Positions 32,869 through 46,046 of a DNA stretch of 64,000 nucleotides are shown here, one piece after another. Every line of letters starts with the position of its first letter. The stretch's first letter is position 1. The notes under the pieces were generated by a model. It was not told where the DNA came from, searched no databases, and saw only the letters and a list, made by a program, of their open reading frames with translations. A program made the translations under genes and the position numbers. Source of the DNA: Prinia subflava (lineage: Eukaryota > Chordata > Aves > Passeriformes > Cisticolidae); the NCBI RefSeq assembly GCF_021018805.1, contig NW_026960608.1, forward strand, positions 2,046,001 through 2,110,000, written 5' to 3'.

Positions 32869-35800
32869 GTAAAGGAACAAACACCAACAACTCCAATCCT
32901 GAGCACAACTCCAAGACACTGAAAGAGAATTTTGCTGCTTCAAACCCAGGTGAACCAGGGAGTCATTCTCCAAGCCAGGGAGCCGTTTTCCAAGCCAGGG
33001 AGCTGTTTTCCAGACAGCCATGATTTCATCAGACCCCAATCCAATTTTTTGATTCATGTGCTCTGCCAGCAACACCCTGCAAAAGCCCAAGTTTGGGGTG
33101 TGGTAGGACAGCACCGTGGGACAGCCCCAGGTGTTTCCATCACCTCTCCCGTGCTCCAGGGTCCTGTTCAGGGCACAGGGGAGAGGATTTGGGAATTCTG
33201 TGTGGATACCATGGCAGCGTTCAGCACTGGGAAGGTGCTCAGCATTCCAGCCAAAGCCTCATCCCTGCACAGCCAGTATATCCTTCCTGGCAGACGCTGC
33301 CATGCCATCAACCAGCTCTGCTCCTTTTGCAGGGATTTTTTGTTTTTTAAAGAGAATTCTCTGCTGCAGGCACACAGGGCTGAGAAATCCAGCAGTTTTT
33401 AGCCCTCAGCCTGGTGTCAGCGCAATGGCTGCATCCCCGGTTCCACGTGAGCCCTGTTGATGCTGGGAGCTGCATCCATGGACCTGCATCTGCTTCCCCT
33501 TTCCAGACACACTCCTTTCCCCTGGGATAGCTCCAGCTGTGTGGAGAGCAGACAGACAACCTCTTCCCAGGAATTATTTTTATTAAAGACAGGCAGTGCA
33601 GATCAGAAAGATGTCAGCTGGTTCTCTCTGAGGAGCTCCTACAAGGTCATGAAGCACAAGCTTAGATAAACTGAGACCTTCCAGTTCTTATAAGATAGAA
33701 ATGTAAGTAAAGAAAAAAAAAATCAATACAAGAGAAAAATACAATTTAAAATTTTTATTTGATGCTGTAAAATAATTGCTTTGTGATTTGATGCCCAGCT
33801 CCAAGACCTCCTGATTTTTGTTGGCCTCAACCACAGCAAGATTGGAAGGTCCAGCCAGAGTTTTCCCTGGGGACAGCAGAACTCAGAGACCGGCACTTGC
33901 CTGCTGGTAAAGGACCCCTCAATTCTTACCCCACATCCCAGGAATGCTCCTGGAGTGATGGGAAATGGGATGGGTGTCAGTGGCAATGCACTCAGAGCAC
34001 AGCTCCAGCAAAACAAAATTTGAGGGTGCTCTGCAAGGTGGTTTTGAAATAAAACCTCCCTCAGTACCCTACATCCATTCCCTGCCCTGAGCTCAGGCTC
34101 TGCCTTATCATAACCAGGCTGACTGCTGTGGAAATGGCAGTGAAACTGAGAATCCATCACATGCTGGAGTGGGAAAAGCAAAGGATCCCATCCTCAATCC
34201 CAGGCACTGCTCAGCCACAAGGGATTGGTGATTACTGGGACTGGCCTCAATTTTATTGTCTATTAAAGTCACCTCCAAACCATTCCCCTCAATCCTTGTG
34301 GGAGGCGGGGAGGTGCCAGGGTCACACAGGGAAATGCTGGTGGAGCGGGGGCAGAGCCTGGGGACCCCTGGGTGTCACATCACAGAATTTTGGGGAGAGG
34401 GAGAGGAAATAAATGAGAGCATGGCAGAGGTAGCTGGTGGGAGGTGCTGGGAAAGTTTCACATCTCAGATGCTGCTGAAATTAGGGAAACACCCCAGGAC
34501 TGACATGAACTGAGGCAGCACCCTCTGTTGAGGGCTCAGTGAGACCACAGCAACAAGGAGCTGCCTTTCAGCACTAAACTCCAACCCCCATCTCTGCCAA
34601 TGCAAAAACATCAGTCCAAAACCCAGCCCTGCACTACAGGGACAAGTCTGCAGAGAAGATCCCACAGTGCTGAAAGCTCTGGCTCCCGCATTAATTAAAG
34701 CCCATCAAGTCATCAGCAGCTTCAGAATAAAGCTGAAAGCTTTAACCAGCAGGAGCATCAGCTGCTGGAACAGGCACACAGCTGCATTTTTGGGAGTTGT
34801 AGTCCAGAGCCTTAGAGAGCGGCTGGGCCACCACAGGGTGACAAACCCTGTGCCTTGTGAAGCTGTAAGAGCCATTAATCTCCTGTAAACCACCATAAGA
34901 AGGAGTCTAGAGAGCTACAAACCCTAAGTTGGAATTGTGATAAGAGTAAATTGATGGTGCTTTAAAGGAGCGGGTGTAATATATATATGTATGCTGTTCT
35001 CTTGGGAAGATGTGTAAGAAAAATGAATAAATGCAAATTGAAAAGTTGTAAATCTCTGCAGAACTTCTCTGGAAATGATTAGCAAAGTCACTTTCAAATT
35101 AACCAACTGAATCATTGCTCCCTTAACAAGAATTCTTGTTGATGTTCCTTGAGCTGGAGTCCTCCACTGGATAAGCAGGGAAGTGCTGCTTTTCAAACTC
35201 AAAGCGCAGCCAGCTCTGCCCTCTGCCGATGGCTGGGGACCATGATGGCTCAGGAATGTGGCTATAGGTGACACCACTTCATGGCATGCTTGGAAAAGAA
35301 GAGCCTTTGGCTCTCACCCTGGTTTGCTCCATGAGAGCTGTGGGGATCCCCTGAATGAGATAATAATGACCACAGAGAATTCGCTGCTTTTGGAGGGCCC
35401 AAATCTGCCCACGATCAGCTTCAGGGGGACCCTAAAGTCCCCCAAATCACTGGGAGCAAGGACTGCAGCACAGGGGTGCAAACATCCAGGTGAGAGGGAA
35501 GGATTATTTCCCAGAAAGCTGGGGAAGGAAAATAGTTGATGAATCCTCATTCACTCACACTCAGCTCTGCACCTGTCACAGAGGGGCTCTGACAGTGGGT
35601 CCGTGTCCCCAGGAGCTGAGGAGTCCTAACTCCTACCCCTGGCAGCAGGAACAGCTACTGGGGTGACACCAACCTCACCGGGACAGCTCCCAAAACACCC
35701 TGAGACTGCGACAGCAACCAAAACACCCCAGGACCATCAGCACACTTACAAACATCTGTAAAAACCACCAAAAGAGAAAGAAAGTGGGTGAGTCCAGGCA

Positions 35801-37128
35801 GGATCCAGGGCAGGGACACCCCAAAGTGGTGTCATGGGGCCCTGCCATGCCCATCTTGCTCCCCACGGTGCAGCCACTCCCCACCAGCTGCGCTTTTGCT
35901 TTGCTCAGCGAGGGAGGGATCTGCCGTTCGGACCTCTGCAGCCCCACGGGGACACACCGGGCAGCCTCTGGGCCAGCAAAGATAAGCTGGAATTCCTCTG
36001 TCACGGTTACCTTCCGGTCAGGCTGAGGGGGTTCAATTGGGCTGTTTTTCATTGTTGTGCCTTAGATTTGGTGCAGCTCTGCCGGGAGTGATGAGAGGGG
36101 ATGGGACAGTCCAGGGACAGCCAAGGGGGTCCTGCCTTCACCACAGATCTGGTGTAACTCCCACAGTAAATAGGTAGAAGGGAGGAGATGTAGAGTAAGC
36201 CCAGCTATAGGTAAGGAGATAATACTTCATTTATTGAAGAGCTCCTGTGTGTGCCCATGGGATGCTCTGAGCATCTGAGTGAGAGGAGGAGGATAGCTGA
36301 AGCTAAAATACCCAGCCTTGAAGTTTCAAGCTGTGTTTTCTGCTATGGAGTGAGCGGCTGAATTTAAGGATTAACCGCAACTCCAGCGGTTCTCAGCCCC
36401 TGCAAATCCAGCACTACCTGGAATGGGACTCTTCTGTAAGGGGCCTTTGAGGCCACACAGCCCCATTCCCCCTGCACAGGGATAACTGAACCGATTCCTA
36501 CTGCTCCACATTTTCCTTGGGTTTGTCTCCTTCTATTTGTCCCATGAATTTTCCCAAGTGGTCTGTTCCTCACAAGTGGCACCATGCTGATTTTCCATGG
36601 GCCAATTTCCATTTGATGGCAAGAACCAGGGAGGAAGAGGAGAGGGTTAACACAGCACAGGGACATGGCTGTGCATCCCTGGGGGCTGTGTGTTGATGGT
36701 TTGGGGGGATAACTCACAACTTTTGTGCCAGAAACATCTCCCAGGGACATCAGGGTGTGCCAGGAAGGGAGAAGGAGGGTGGGGGATTAAACTGACACAC
36801 AGCACTGCTCCTCTGGGTTATTTTCCCTTCTTAACCAGGATAAATATTAACAAAGGAGGACAAGAGCTTTTGCAAGGATTAAAAGGCAAAAGCAGAGTAT
36901 TTCTCACGGCATTAAACCACAGCATTTATGTTTTTCCCTTCATATTCTTGGAATTTAGTTAGCACAGCAAGGAGCAACATCGCTCTGATGGAGAAAGACA
37001 CCAATCCCAAATGTCTACCAGGAAACAAGGCAGAGAAGTCTTTTTTGTGATTTGTTAAAAGAACAAAAAACCAACCCTATACAACATTTAGTTTCTGGGT
37101 TTAGCATTTCTATTTTCAGTTAATACCT
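32869..37128. other. Intergenic, no gene recognised
   Basis: ORFs on both strands are below 160 codons, overlap and show no domain. There is a short imperfect repeat of CCAAGCCAGGGAG at about 32970-33012. Composition is ordinary. Confidence 0.5.
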
Positions 37129-38207
37129 TGTTGGGATGGTGGGTTTTGGTTAAGCTGTTTGGAGTTCTGTATTTCAATGGTTCCTCCCTGTTTCCCCCCC
37201 CACTTGAAGGGTCGGGTGCTGCCCAGGCATGTACCCCTCTTTATCTACCTCTCCTACCCCTCCCCTGTTCCTAGAAGCTTCAGTTAGCTGTCCATCTCTC
37301 CCCTGACCCTGCCCTATGTTATGGAAAATCCCCTGTCCATCTGTCCTGGGACCAATCACCTGCTTGTTCCACACTCCCCCAACCCTTGGGTTTAAAAGTG
37401 GGCACGGGCTTTGTTCTTGGCTCATTTTCGTACCACTGTCTCGGGGAATAAAGATCTCTGAGAAACTGTACGAAAAGGAGTCTTCTCTAGTTCTTGCTCT
37501 GAAGTCTAGGCTCTGCCGCCATGTGCCCATGCAAACCGCGTGCGCTGTCACCCCTGAGGGCAGCCCGCGTTGCGCTCTGCTGCATGTGACCACGGCTGCC
37601 ATGGTGGCTGCCAAGAGCACGGACTGCACCACTCATGTGCTCACGTGTGCTGGCCTGCACTGTTTGAGCAGCCTGCGAGACACGTGCTTGCCCATGCTGC
37701 CTGCCCGCCGTGCTGGACGGTCACTGCCGGTCTCTCGCCGCTTGCCGCTGACTGTGGCACCGAAAATTTACAGTTTGTGGAACGTCAGTGCCTTTGTGGA
37801 GCAAGCCCGCTTTTTGGTCACGGCAGCCCACAGGGGAAGGAGAGGCAGCCCTGCAGGAGCTCTCACAGGGTGTGTCCCGGCTTCGGGGACCTAACTTGCA
37901 GCTTTTATTTCCAGGATCGTCAGTTGGTGAGTTGCCTGACCGCACAGTAGACAGGGGTACGGGTGTCGTCCCCGGGGGAAGGGGGGGCACAGGGCTCACC
38001 TGGCGGACTCGCCGTGGGCTGCCCAGAAAGCTGCAGAGCCAGCATTCCTTTTGCTTTTGCGTTCTCATTTTACTGCAAGGGAGGGAGAACCAGTGATTCT
38101 GTAGATGCAATGGGAGCCAAACCCTCTGCAGAATCCAGAGAAGTGTTTGTCCAAGTTAAAGATTCCCTGGTGGTGGGAAAAATGCATTTTTCTCATTCTA
38201 TTAGAAA
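37129..38207 (+). mobile_element. ERV-C: 5' remnant of a provirus (LTR, leader, gag start), cut by ERV-D
   Basis: TGTTGGGATGG at 37129 begins an LTR-like segment with TTTAAAAGTGGG as TATA equivalent near 37390 and GGGAATAAAG near 37446; it may end at CCGCCA near 37521. A roughly 590-bp GC-rich leader follows, with a donor-like TTGGTGAGTTG near 37925. ATG at 38110 starts MGAKPSAESREVF, a myristoylation-type matrix start, which is lost after about 33 codons at the ERV-D LTR. The rest of the element would lie beyond the right edge. I could not identify a primer site. Confidence 0.55.
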
Positions 38208-39477
38208 TGAGACGCTTGACGCAGCCGATATATCAAGCAGCAATTCAATTTAATAATTAATTAATTAGCATGGTAAAGTGTGAGCAAAGGCAGCTCTGGG
38301 TACAGTGGTAGGGGTTTTCCCTTCCGACTGCACACCGATTGCTGGACTTGCTGGGATTTTATTTGCTATAGTCATACATATTCATAAGCTTTTCTCAGCA
38401 GAGTCTATTTCCAATTTTTAACGTCATTATTCAATACCTATTGTAGTCCATTTTAGATTTCAATATTTTAGGATGTACATGCAGGATATGTCTCCCAGAT
38501 GGTGGGGTCCCGTTTCCAGAAGTGGGGGTCCAGTTTCTATTTTCCAGGTTCATCAGTCTTCGATAGTGATTTTTCAGTTTCCCTCTTCAGGAGCCATAAA
38601 AGAGTGAGCTTAAATCTTTCTTTCATGTCTCGGATGTTTTCCCACCTTCTGTGAAAGGCCTGGGCCCCCTTCTTATTTCCTTCTTTTGTCTAAAAACCTT
38701 TTTACATTCTAAAACTACAGTTAAAAATTCTTTAATACAAAGCAAGCTTCTAAAGTTATAATTAAAAGACACTTATTAAAGAATAGCTTGAGACTTATAA
38801 TACGTAATGATTTATTAAAATATGAATATAGATCTAATATCAATATCCAACTGTGACGGACAAAAGACCCTCTAACAGTTAAAGTTAGAAAGTGTATGTT
38901 TATTGCGACGCCGGGCAGCGCGTGGGATAGCTCCCTAATGCGCACTGAAAAGATCACAGGTAATTACAAAGCCTTTTATTTACAAAAATGTTGAATACAC
39001 AAAATACAAATGCATATTCATACCCCTCTCACTTCCTCTTCTCCGCTTCGTATGCTAATTGACAAAAAAGGCTATTAAGCATGCGTAGTTTGTTCCCTGA
39101 AATGGGTCGGTGGTTCTTTTGTGAGGAGTGGTCACCAAAAGGAGGAAGTAAAACGAGTCTTCCTCGTTCTAAACTTTCAACCTTTTCAATGCAGATGTGA
39201 TTAATGGATGGTAGAACTCCCTGTTTCCTGTTTTCCAGGACTATTTCAGTGGGTTTCTGGAAACAGGAGGTCTGGTGTTGTATTGATTAGTTTCTCTGCT
39301 TGACAAGCAATGAGATATTAGATCTGGGGTAGCTTATCTTTAATCCGGTTTCTTTGAACCATCCTCTAACTTTTAACTGATTTCAGCAAAGCTTATCTAT
39401 TCATTTCAGCTAAATCAGCAACATCTATTGTTAACTGTAACCGTAGCTTTTCTCAATGCTTCAAAATTAGTGTCTCA
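38208..39477 (-). repeat. ERV-D 3' LTR (about 1270 bp)
   Basis: The plus-strand text starts TGAGACGC and ends GTGTCTCA, perfect complementary LTR termini. A polypurine tract directly abuts the minus-strand start. Minus-strand AATAAA is present near 38365 and another near 38905. It is long for a gammaretrovirus-like LTR. I considered whether it was two LTRs joined near 38851, but the matching outer termini favour one. Confidence 0.65.
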
Positions 39478-39492
39478 TTTCCCCACTTCTTT
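39478..39492 (-). promoter_or_regulatory. ERV-D polypurine tract
   Basis: On the minus strand AAAGAAGTGGGGAAA lies immediately before the 3' LTR. Confidence 0.7.
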
Positions 39493-39513
39493 GAAATGAG
39501 TAAATTCTTTTGC

Positions 39514-40981
39514 TCAGTATACAGCGTCTTCTTCATCTATCCAAGCCATACGGCTGGTGTCTCTCAAGACCAAGCCATACGCCTTTGATAGTGATGTTAA
39601 AGCTGCCACTCGTAGTAGCATCCTCCAATTCCAAACAAGTATTACAACAGATAATACTAAACTTATGCTGACTAAAATAAGCAACACAATTATAGGGTGG
39701 ACTAAGGCATTCAGTATACCAGTTGCTGTTGGTGACCATCCAAAAAGCACATCCCACCAATGATGAGACAAATGTTAAGGGGACTATTGGATGTATTAGG
39801 TCTACTGAGGCGTTGTGTATAGTTCAAACAAAGGCTGTCACCATACTAGTCACAGGGTTATAGGTGAAATTGACCAACATCCACCAAGACTGAAGTTCCC
39901 TCTCCATATCAGAGGCATTGTCCCAAACAGTCTTGTGAATTTCAGCAGGGAATGTCTCCTCTCCACCTTCCCTGATAACTGCAGCAGCCACTGATTGCAT
40001 CCACAGTTGTGCTTGAGTACACCCTAGAGCCAGCAAGATGTTTTCACTAGCTGTGCCTAGCGCATTAATTATTACCTCATGATCTCGCTCCTCTGTATTT
40101 TCCCATTCTGGTAATATTTGGGTCAATTTCCAATGATGGTTACCCAGTGCTAGTAGAGAGGTTTGCAAAGGTTGTTGTAGTTTGACTAAATCGCTCCTTA
40201 CTGAGGTTAATTTATTCATCAGCACTTCTGAATCTATTGTGTTCAGCACTCCCAGTCCTGTCCCTAGCAACCCAGTGAGATCCCTCTTACTCCTAAAATT
40301 AGGAAGCATACTTTTTTGGAGTCAAGTGATCCAGTCCATAAAGGAGTTCCTGAGAAATGGGGCACATTCTGGCCGAACGTGAGAAGCATTTACCTGTACT
40401 CCCATTTCTACTCGTTTCAAAGACAACTTTGGGTTAACTATCAGCTTTTGAACTCCTGTCTTCTTAATAGCATATGGCTCAATTCTGGTAATTACAGGAG
40501 TTATTTGTTCCTCTACTTCTGGAATAGCTGGCATCTGGGTGACCACAGCCTTTCTTGGCACTGGTGGAGCAATCTCAGTCTGGTCCTCATGGAGCTCAGT
40601 ACATACCTGGGTGATGTTAAAGTCAATATCATACCCTCTTATTGCACACCCCTCTGTTTTGAGTCTAAACTGAGGACATTTACTCAAGCATTTGTCACAG
40701 CATTCAGGACTAATCCGGATGGGTCTCATGGGTGGGTGGTAAGCCTCATGGAACCCATCCTGGACGAATGCATATTTAGATCCCCAAACATTTCTTCCTT
40801 CCCACAAGCTTGCATTCGTGACTTTTAGCATCTTGTTTAAAGCCTTACAAGAGTAAGGGTCATAAGCTCTTCTTTGGCACCAGTATATCCCAGTCACATT
40901 ATACCTACGTGGTATTGCGTTGACTCTTGTTATGGCTAAGGTAATTACTACAATAGCTCTAACTTTCCACATAATGTCCAT
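39514..40981 (-). pseudogene. env: ERV-D env, unusual type
   Basis: ATG at 40981 starts a short hydrophobic signal peptide. The surface part has about a dozen Cys residues and N-glycosylation sites (NVT, NAS, NIT). A TGA at 40322-40324 interrupts it just before a furin-type RSKR and a Gly/Leu-rich fusion-peptide-like stretch (LTGLLGTGLGVLN). A second TGA lies at 39824-39826. A frameshift near 39780 moves the membrane anchor (IIVLLILVSISLVL) to another frame ending at 39514. I see no immunosuppressive-domain block and no CysX6CysCys, unlike ERV-E and ERV-F env. The gene is a retroviral envelope by position and architecture, but I cannot name its subgroup. Confidence 0.7.
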
Positions 40982-40998
40982 AATAATTATTAGTCTAT

Positions 40999-43572
40999 TT
41001 ATTCGTGGTCCTGAGTGAGCTTCAGCTTCAGTTCGTTATCGCCTGGTGTGACCTTCCAAATTCCCTCTGGGGCTTTCTTCACTCGGGAGTGATGGATCCA
41101 GGACTTCTGTTCCTTGGTCTTGATTGCAGTGAAGGTAGTGAAGAGCACCTGGATTGGTCCTTCCCACTGCTGTTCCAAGGTCTTTTCTGCAAAAGACTTA
41201 ATGTACACATAATCCCCAGGTTGTACATCATGTACTGGCCCATCTAATTCCCTGTTTTGAGCTCCAGCCACATTTCTCTCAATTTCTCTGAGTAGTTTAT
41301 TTAGGGCCACCATATATCTATGTAGGGTTTCTTCCCCTACTTGAATGGGTGTTTTTCCCTCCTGAACTGCATATGACCTCCCATACAATATTTCAAAAGG
41401 GCTTAGTTTCTCCTTTGCCCTTGGTTTTGTCCGAATTTGCAATGATGCCTATGGGAGAGCCTGGGGCCAGGGCAAATTTGCTTCTTGCCCCAATCTCACA
41501 ATTTGTTGTTTAATCAAATGGTTCATTTTCTCTACTTGCCCACTAGACTGAGGGTGGTATGGGGTATGCAATTCCCAGTCTATTCCCAGGTGGTGACTTA
41601 TTTGCTGTACAATTTTTGAAATAAAGTGTGGCCCCCTATCTGAGGATATGGTGGCTGGAACTCCAAATCATAGTATTATTTCTTGCAACAATTTTTTGGT
41701 CACTTCTCGGGCCTTAGCTGTCCTGGCAGGAAAGGCTTCTGGCCATCCTGAAAAGGTATCAGTTAGCACCAATAGGTAACAATACCCTCCCTTCCTGGGC
41801 AGTTCTGTAAAATCAATTTGCCATTGTTGCCTAGGCCCACAACCTTTCCCAGTTTGTCCCACTTTAGGCTTTGGGGTATTTTTACGGTTAGTTCGGAGGC
41901 AAAGGCTACACTGACGAGTTACTTGTATCACTGTGCCCTGCAATTTCCTGGCCATAATTCTTTCTTTCAAATGGTTATACAGGGCATCTATTCCCCAGTG
42001 TGTTTTCTCATGTTCCCTCTGTACTAATGACCACAACAAATAAGAGGGTACTACAAGTTTGCCTTCTTCTGTTACAGCCCATCCCTCCTGGTTATAACTT
42101 GCCTTTTCTACCTTAATAAATTCCTTATCCTTTTTATTGTATATTGGTTTACCCTCAATAGAAATTTTTCCATCTGGAATCAATGCTGCCTCAGTTGTCT
42201 CATCAGGTATGTTACCTTTTGCTGCTTCTTTTGCCTCCCTATCCGCCAGTATATTCCCTTCCTCCAATTCATAGCTCACTTTTTGGTGCACTTTAATGTG
42301 AATGATGGCTACCTTTTCAGGTAATTGTACTGCATCCAATAGTCTCAGTATTTCTTGGGCATATTTAATATTCTTCCCTTATGAGTTCAACAGTCCTCTC
42401 TCCTTCCAAATGGCTCCATGTGCATGAACTACTCCAATTCCATACCTGGAATCCGTATAGATATTCATTCCTTTTCTTTTTGCCAACTCTAGGGCTCAAT
42501 TTAAGGCAGTTATTTCAGCCTTCTGCGCAGAGGTATTTGTTAGTAATGGTCCAGACTCTATTACCTCTCTGCTTGTGGTGACTGCATACCCAGCATGCCT
42601 CTTTCCACTGATGACATAGCTGCTCCCATCAGTAAACCAGGTCTCAGCATTCTCAAGTAGGGTATCCTTCAGATCCGGGTGACTGGAGTAGGTGGCTTCG
42701 ATGGTCTCCAGGCAATCATGGATCACTGGTTCTCCCATACTTCCACTGAGGAAGGAGCATGGGTTCACAATGTTAGTTACCACAATCTCAACATCATCTT
42801 GTTCTACCAGTATAGTTTGGTACTTCAGGAATCTCTGTGGGGAAAGCCATTGCCTCCCTTTCGCTTCCAGGACCGTAGACACTGTGTGGGACACTGGCAC
42901 AGTCATCTTCTGGTCCAGGGTGAACTTGTGTGCCTCTTGGATGTTCACTGCTACTGCTGCAATGGCTCTGAGACACCCTGGCCACCCCTTAGCTGCTGTA
43001 TCCAGCTGTTTGGAGAGGTAGGCAACTACCCTTCGGTATGGGGCCAGATTTTGTGCTAGTATTCCTAAAGCAATTCCCTGCTTCTCGTGAGAAAACAAAA
43101 AGAACGGCTTATCCACGTCTGGAAGTCCCAAGGTTGGTGCTGACATGAGGGCCTTCTTTAGAATGTCGAAGGCTCGAGTTGCTTCTTTTGTCCATTGAAG
43201 ATCTCTGCTCCCTTCCGTGATCAAGGCATACAGAGGTTTAACAAGCAATCCATAATTATAAATCCACAGTCAGCACCACCCTGTCATGCCTAGAAAGGTT
43301 CTCAGTTCTTTCACTGTCTGAGGCTTTGGAGTCTGGCATATTGCCTCCTTGCGATCTTGTCCCAAGGTTCTTTGTCCAGCACTTACTTCATAGCCCAGGT
43401 AAATAACTGTCTGCTTTTCCATCTGAGCCTTCTTTTGGGATACTTGATACCCTTGCAGGCCCAGAGAGTTTAGGAGGCTTACCGTCCAGTCCACGCATGT
43501 TTCCTGAGTCTGAGTGGCTAATAAGAGGTCATCCACATACTGGAGGAGCTGTCCTTCTCCTGGAGGTGGTTC
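40999..43572 (-). pseudogene. pol: ERV-D pol, 3' half (end of RT, RNase H, integrase)
   Basis: The first codons after the ERV-E insertion carry the reverse-transcriptase YVDD box. TGA at 43270-43272 follows the FLGMTGWC block. 43248-42496 is connection and RNase H (FTDGSS). 42339-41668 carries the RNase H end, the integrase zinc motif (CSLCLRTN) and the first catalytic Asp (QIDFTELP). The second Asp (SSDRGPHF) lies in the broken part before 41442, and 41442-40999 is the integrase C-terminal domain. Several single stops split it, with no large deletion. Confidence 0.82.
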
Positions 43573-43576
43573 CCAG

Positions 43577-43973
43577 TGTTAGCGTAGGAAAACATATAAC
43601 CACACAGAGGCGATCATATGCGGTTCTTTATTCCAGCGCGCGGGACACCGGGGTGATAATACACCCAAATCTGATGTCCGAAGGATACAGAGTTGATTCA
43701 TGATTTTTATAGTTTAAATTATACACATGTTAACTAACCCCCACCCCTAGATACTGATTATCCTATTCCTTAGTTACTATCTTAAATCATACCTACGCTT
43801 CTACCCTGATCCACACTTGATTTGGTTAAAACAATAGCATGGAGCTGTTTACAAAAGCTGACGCTTGTTCCCAGCTAGCTGCGTCAAGTTCCAGTTGTAC
43901 GTTCTCTACTTTCCTCCCCCTGCACATTACTCAATCTAGAAATTACATTTTTTTTTTTAACCCTCCACCAACA
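43577..43973 (-). repeat. ERV-E 3' LTR (397 bp)
   Basis: Minus-strand TGTTGGTGGAGGG start and CTACGCTAACA end, with TATAAAAATC and AATAAAG as in ERV-A. It reads identical to the 5' copy, including an 11-base T-run. A purine tract (CAAAGGGGGGAA on the minus strand) adjoins at 43974-43987. Confidence 0.93.
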
Positions 43974-44088
43974 TTCCCCCCTTTGAAAGTATTTTCACTC
44001 TAATATACTAAGTGTAAATGCTTTCACTTAATACAGTCCATTAGGCTTCAGAGTTCATACTGGATGTTCATCTCCAAATCCTCTGTTG

Positions 44089-45834
44089 TCATAGGCTTTG
44101 TCCGGGATGTGGTTGCGGATTGAAGGTGCTGGGTTCCGTGCCAATGCCTTCATTATGGTCCTGTTCCAAGATGCCTTTTTCTGTATCTCTCTCTTCAGGA
44201 TTCTGTAAACTAACCAAATTACTAAAAAATATAATCAGTAAAATTATCAGATTTTCAAGGATAGACTTTATCCATGAACTCACATTCCATCCTAATCCTT
44301 CAAAGATTTTACCCAACCAGCTAGTAGCTAAATCTTTTTGTTCTTTTTGTGCCTCATGCTCTATTTGTTTTAACTGACTGATGTCATGTTCTACATCTGC
44401 AGTTACATTTGGGATGTGGATGCAGCAATGGTCGATTTGTCCCTTTAAATATCCACACACTCCGTGTTCTTTCAAAAGTAACATATCTAAAGCCAAACGA
44501 TTTTGCAGGGTCATTTTGGTGGTGGCCTGTAATTGCACATTGAGTTCCTTAAATCCCTCTCGTGTGATTTTTGCTAATCTGTCTACCTGACCTGTGAGTC
44601 TATATAGCATTTCTTTATTTCGATAATTTGCAATGGGACCAAACAAGGATTCTAGGGCCCACCCAATCTTTACTCCACTAGAGGGTTCCTTCTAAGTGTC
44701 ATCTGGGTTCTTGTCTTCTGAGACGTCTCGCTTTGCTTTTATTTGCAAGGCTTCACTGCTCCTGTTAAATGGGGATTTCTTCCAAATTGGACATAAAGTG
44801 GGAAGGCCCAGGGTGATTTCTCTTACCTCCCCGTCCATAGGCAAGTGTGTTGTCCATGTGCCATCACTCATTGCCCATACAAATGGTCCTGGACTTCGAA
44901 TTGTACTCCTGCTACATCTTACTATAATCTTAGAATCTATTTTGCTTTGTTTGTGTTTAATTTTCCTGCAGGCACAACCAATTCGTAAGGCTATTGCCAA
45001 TGGTGACCACTGTTTCATTTCTAGATTGTCAGAGGTGCAATCATAAATTTTCTTACATACTCACCAACTTACCTTATTTGCCTCTTTCTGACTGCTAGTA
45101 TCAGTATTTGTCACTGTGGGATCTGTCTCATTTTCGGAGCCTTTCCATTTAATGCACCAGGGTGTGCTTTCCATATATTGGAATTTCTGGAGGATGCTCA
45201 CAGACCATGCACGGTCCCAAGGTTCCAGTCCTTTCCAATCCTTCTCTTCACATTTCCACACTACAACACTTTCTGTAGCGTTGTCCCTGATCTTTTGATA
45301 GCGTAGAAACCAACATTGCCATTTTGCAAGGTCTTGGTCCTTAACCCACCACTCTATGATTTGTCCCAATTTGCCAATTCTAAGAATGCACTCTGACTTT
45401 CTCATGGGTTGCATATAGGAATCCTCTGTTATCTTCCAGTATTCTCTGACCACCACCCTTGACTCTGGTACTTGTTTACAGTTAATTGTTTTGTTCCCTC
45501 CTATTTCAGGTAATTTTGATGTTATTATTCCCCAGCTTACTGGGTCCCCTGCTGCCTTTGGTATTGGCAGGCAGGCCGTTATTCTGCTGGTATTATGCAT
45601 TTTGGCAAAGTCTCTGACCAATCCAATCATTACATTCTCAGCCCGAATTTCATTAGAAATTTCTATTACTTGTGTTTTTGCCTGTATCTCTCTCTTCATT
45701 CTAGAATGAAGAGTTGTTAGTTGACCCTTCTGTATCCCATATCCCAAAGTAACAGCAATCCCTACTGGTGACATTAGTATCCATGAAATTAACATTACCC
45801 ACAGGAAGAGCATGAGCACAGTTACCAATACCAT
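44089..45834 (-). pseudogene. env: ERV-E env with two in-frame stops
   Basis: ATG at 45834 overlaps the integrase end and starts a strongly hydrophobic signal peptide. The frame runs unbroken in phase to TGA at 44089-44091 apart from TGA at 45061-45063 and TAG at 44692-44694. Both stops also occur in ERV-A. The surface subunit has many Trp and Cys residues; a KAKR furin-type site precedes the transmembrane part. That part has the LQNRLAL block, then Cys-X9-CysCys rather than the usual X6, a heptad-like helix and an Ile/Leu-rich membrane anchor. About 581 codons in all, a normal envelope length. Confidence 0.82.
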
Positions 45835-45842
45835 TTGAACAG

Positions 45843-46046
45843 TTACAGACGTTTCAGCCTCAGCTTTGTTGGTCCAAAAGTTTCTACAGCCCACGACTGG
45901 ACTCCACGAGGGACCTTCTTCACACGCGTGTAGTGTATCCAGGGTTCCACTCCAGCCACTTTGACTGCTGTAAAGGTGGTTAGCAGTACCTGATGGGGAC
46001 CAGTCCACTTCTCTTTTAGTGGTTCTTCGTTCCAGGTTTTGATGTA
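45843..46046 (-). pseudogene. pol: ERV-E integrase, C-terminal part beyond ERV-F
   Basis: This encodes the SH3-like end of integrase (EKWTGPHQVLLTTFTAVK, then HYTRVKKVP), matching the same part of ERV-A. It is separated from the main body at 54168 by the ERV-F insertion; GATGTA at 46041-46046 is one copy of the target duplication. Confidence 0.88.

Noticed and set aside
37316..38096. Overlapping plus-strand ORFs of 102-192 codons in the ERV-C LTR and leader
   Set aside because: They cross the LTR polyadenylation region and leader, precede the true gag start at 38110, and have no retroviral motifs.
38852..39477. A separate 626-bp LTR starting TGTGACGG at 38852
   Set aside because: The outer termini TGAGAC at 38208 and GTCTCA at 39477 are complementary, and the polypurine tract adjoins 39477, so one long LTR is the simpler reading; not fully settled.
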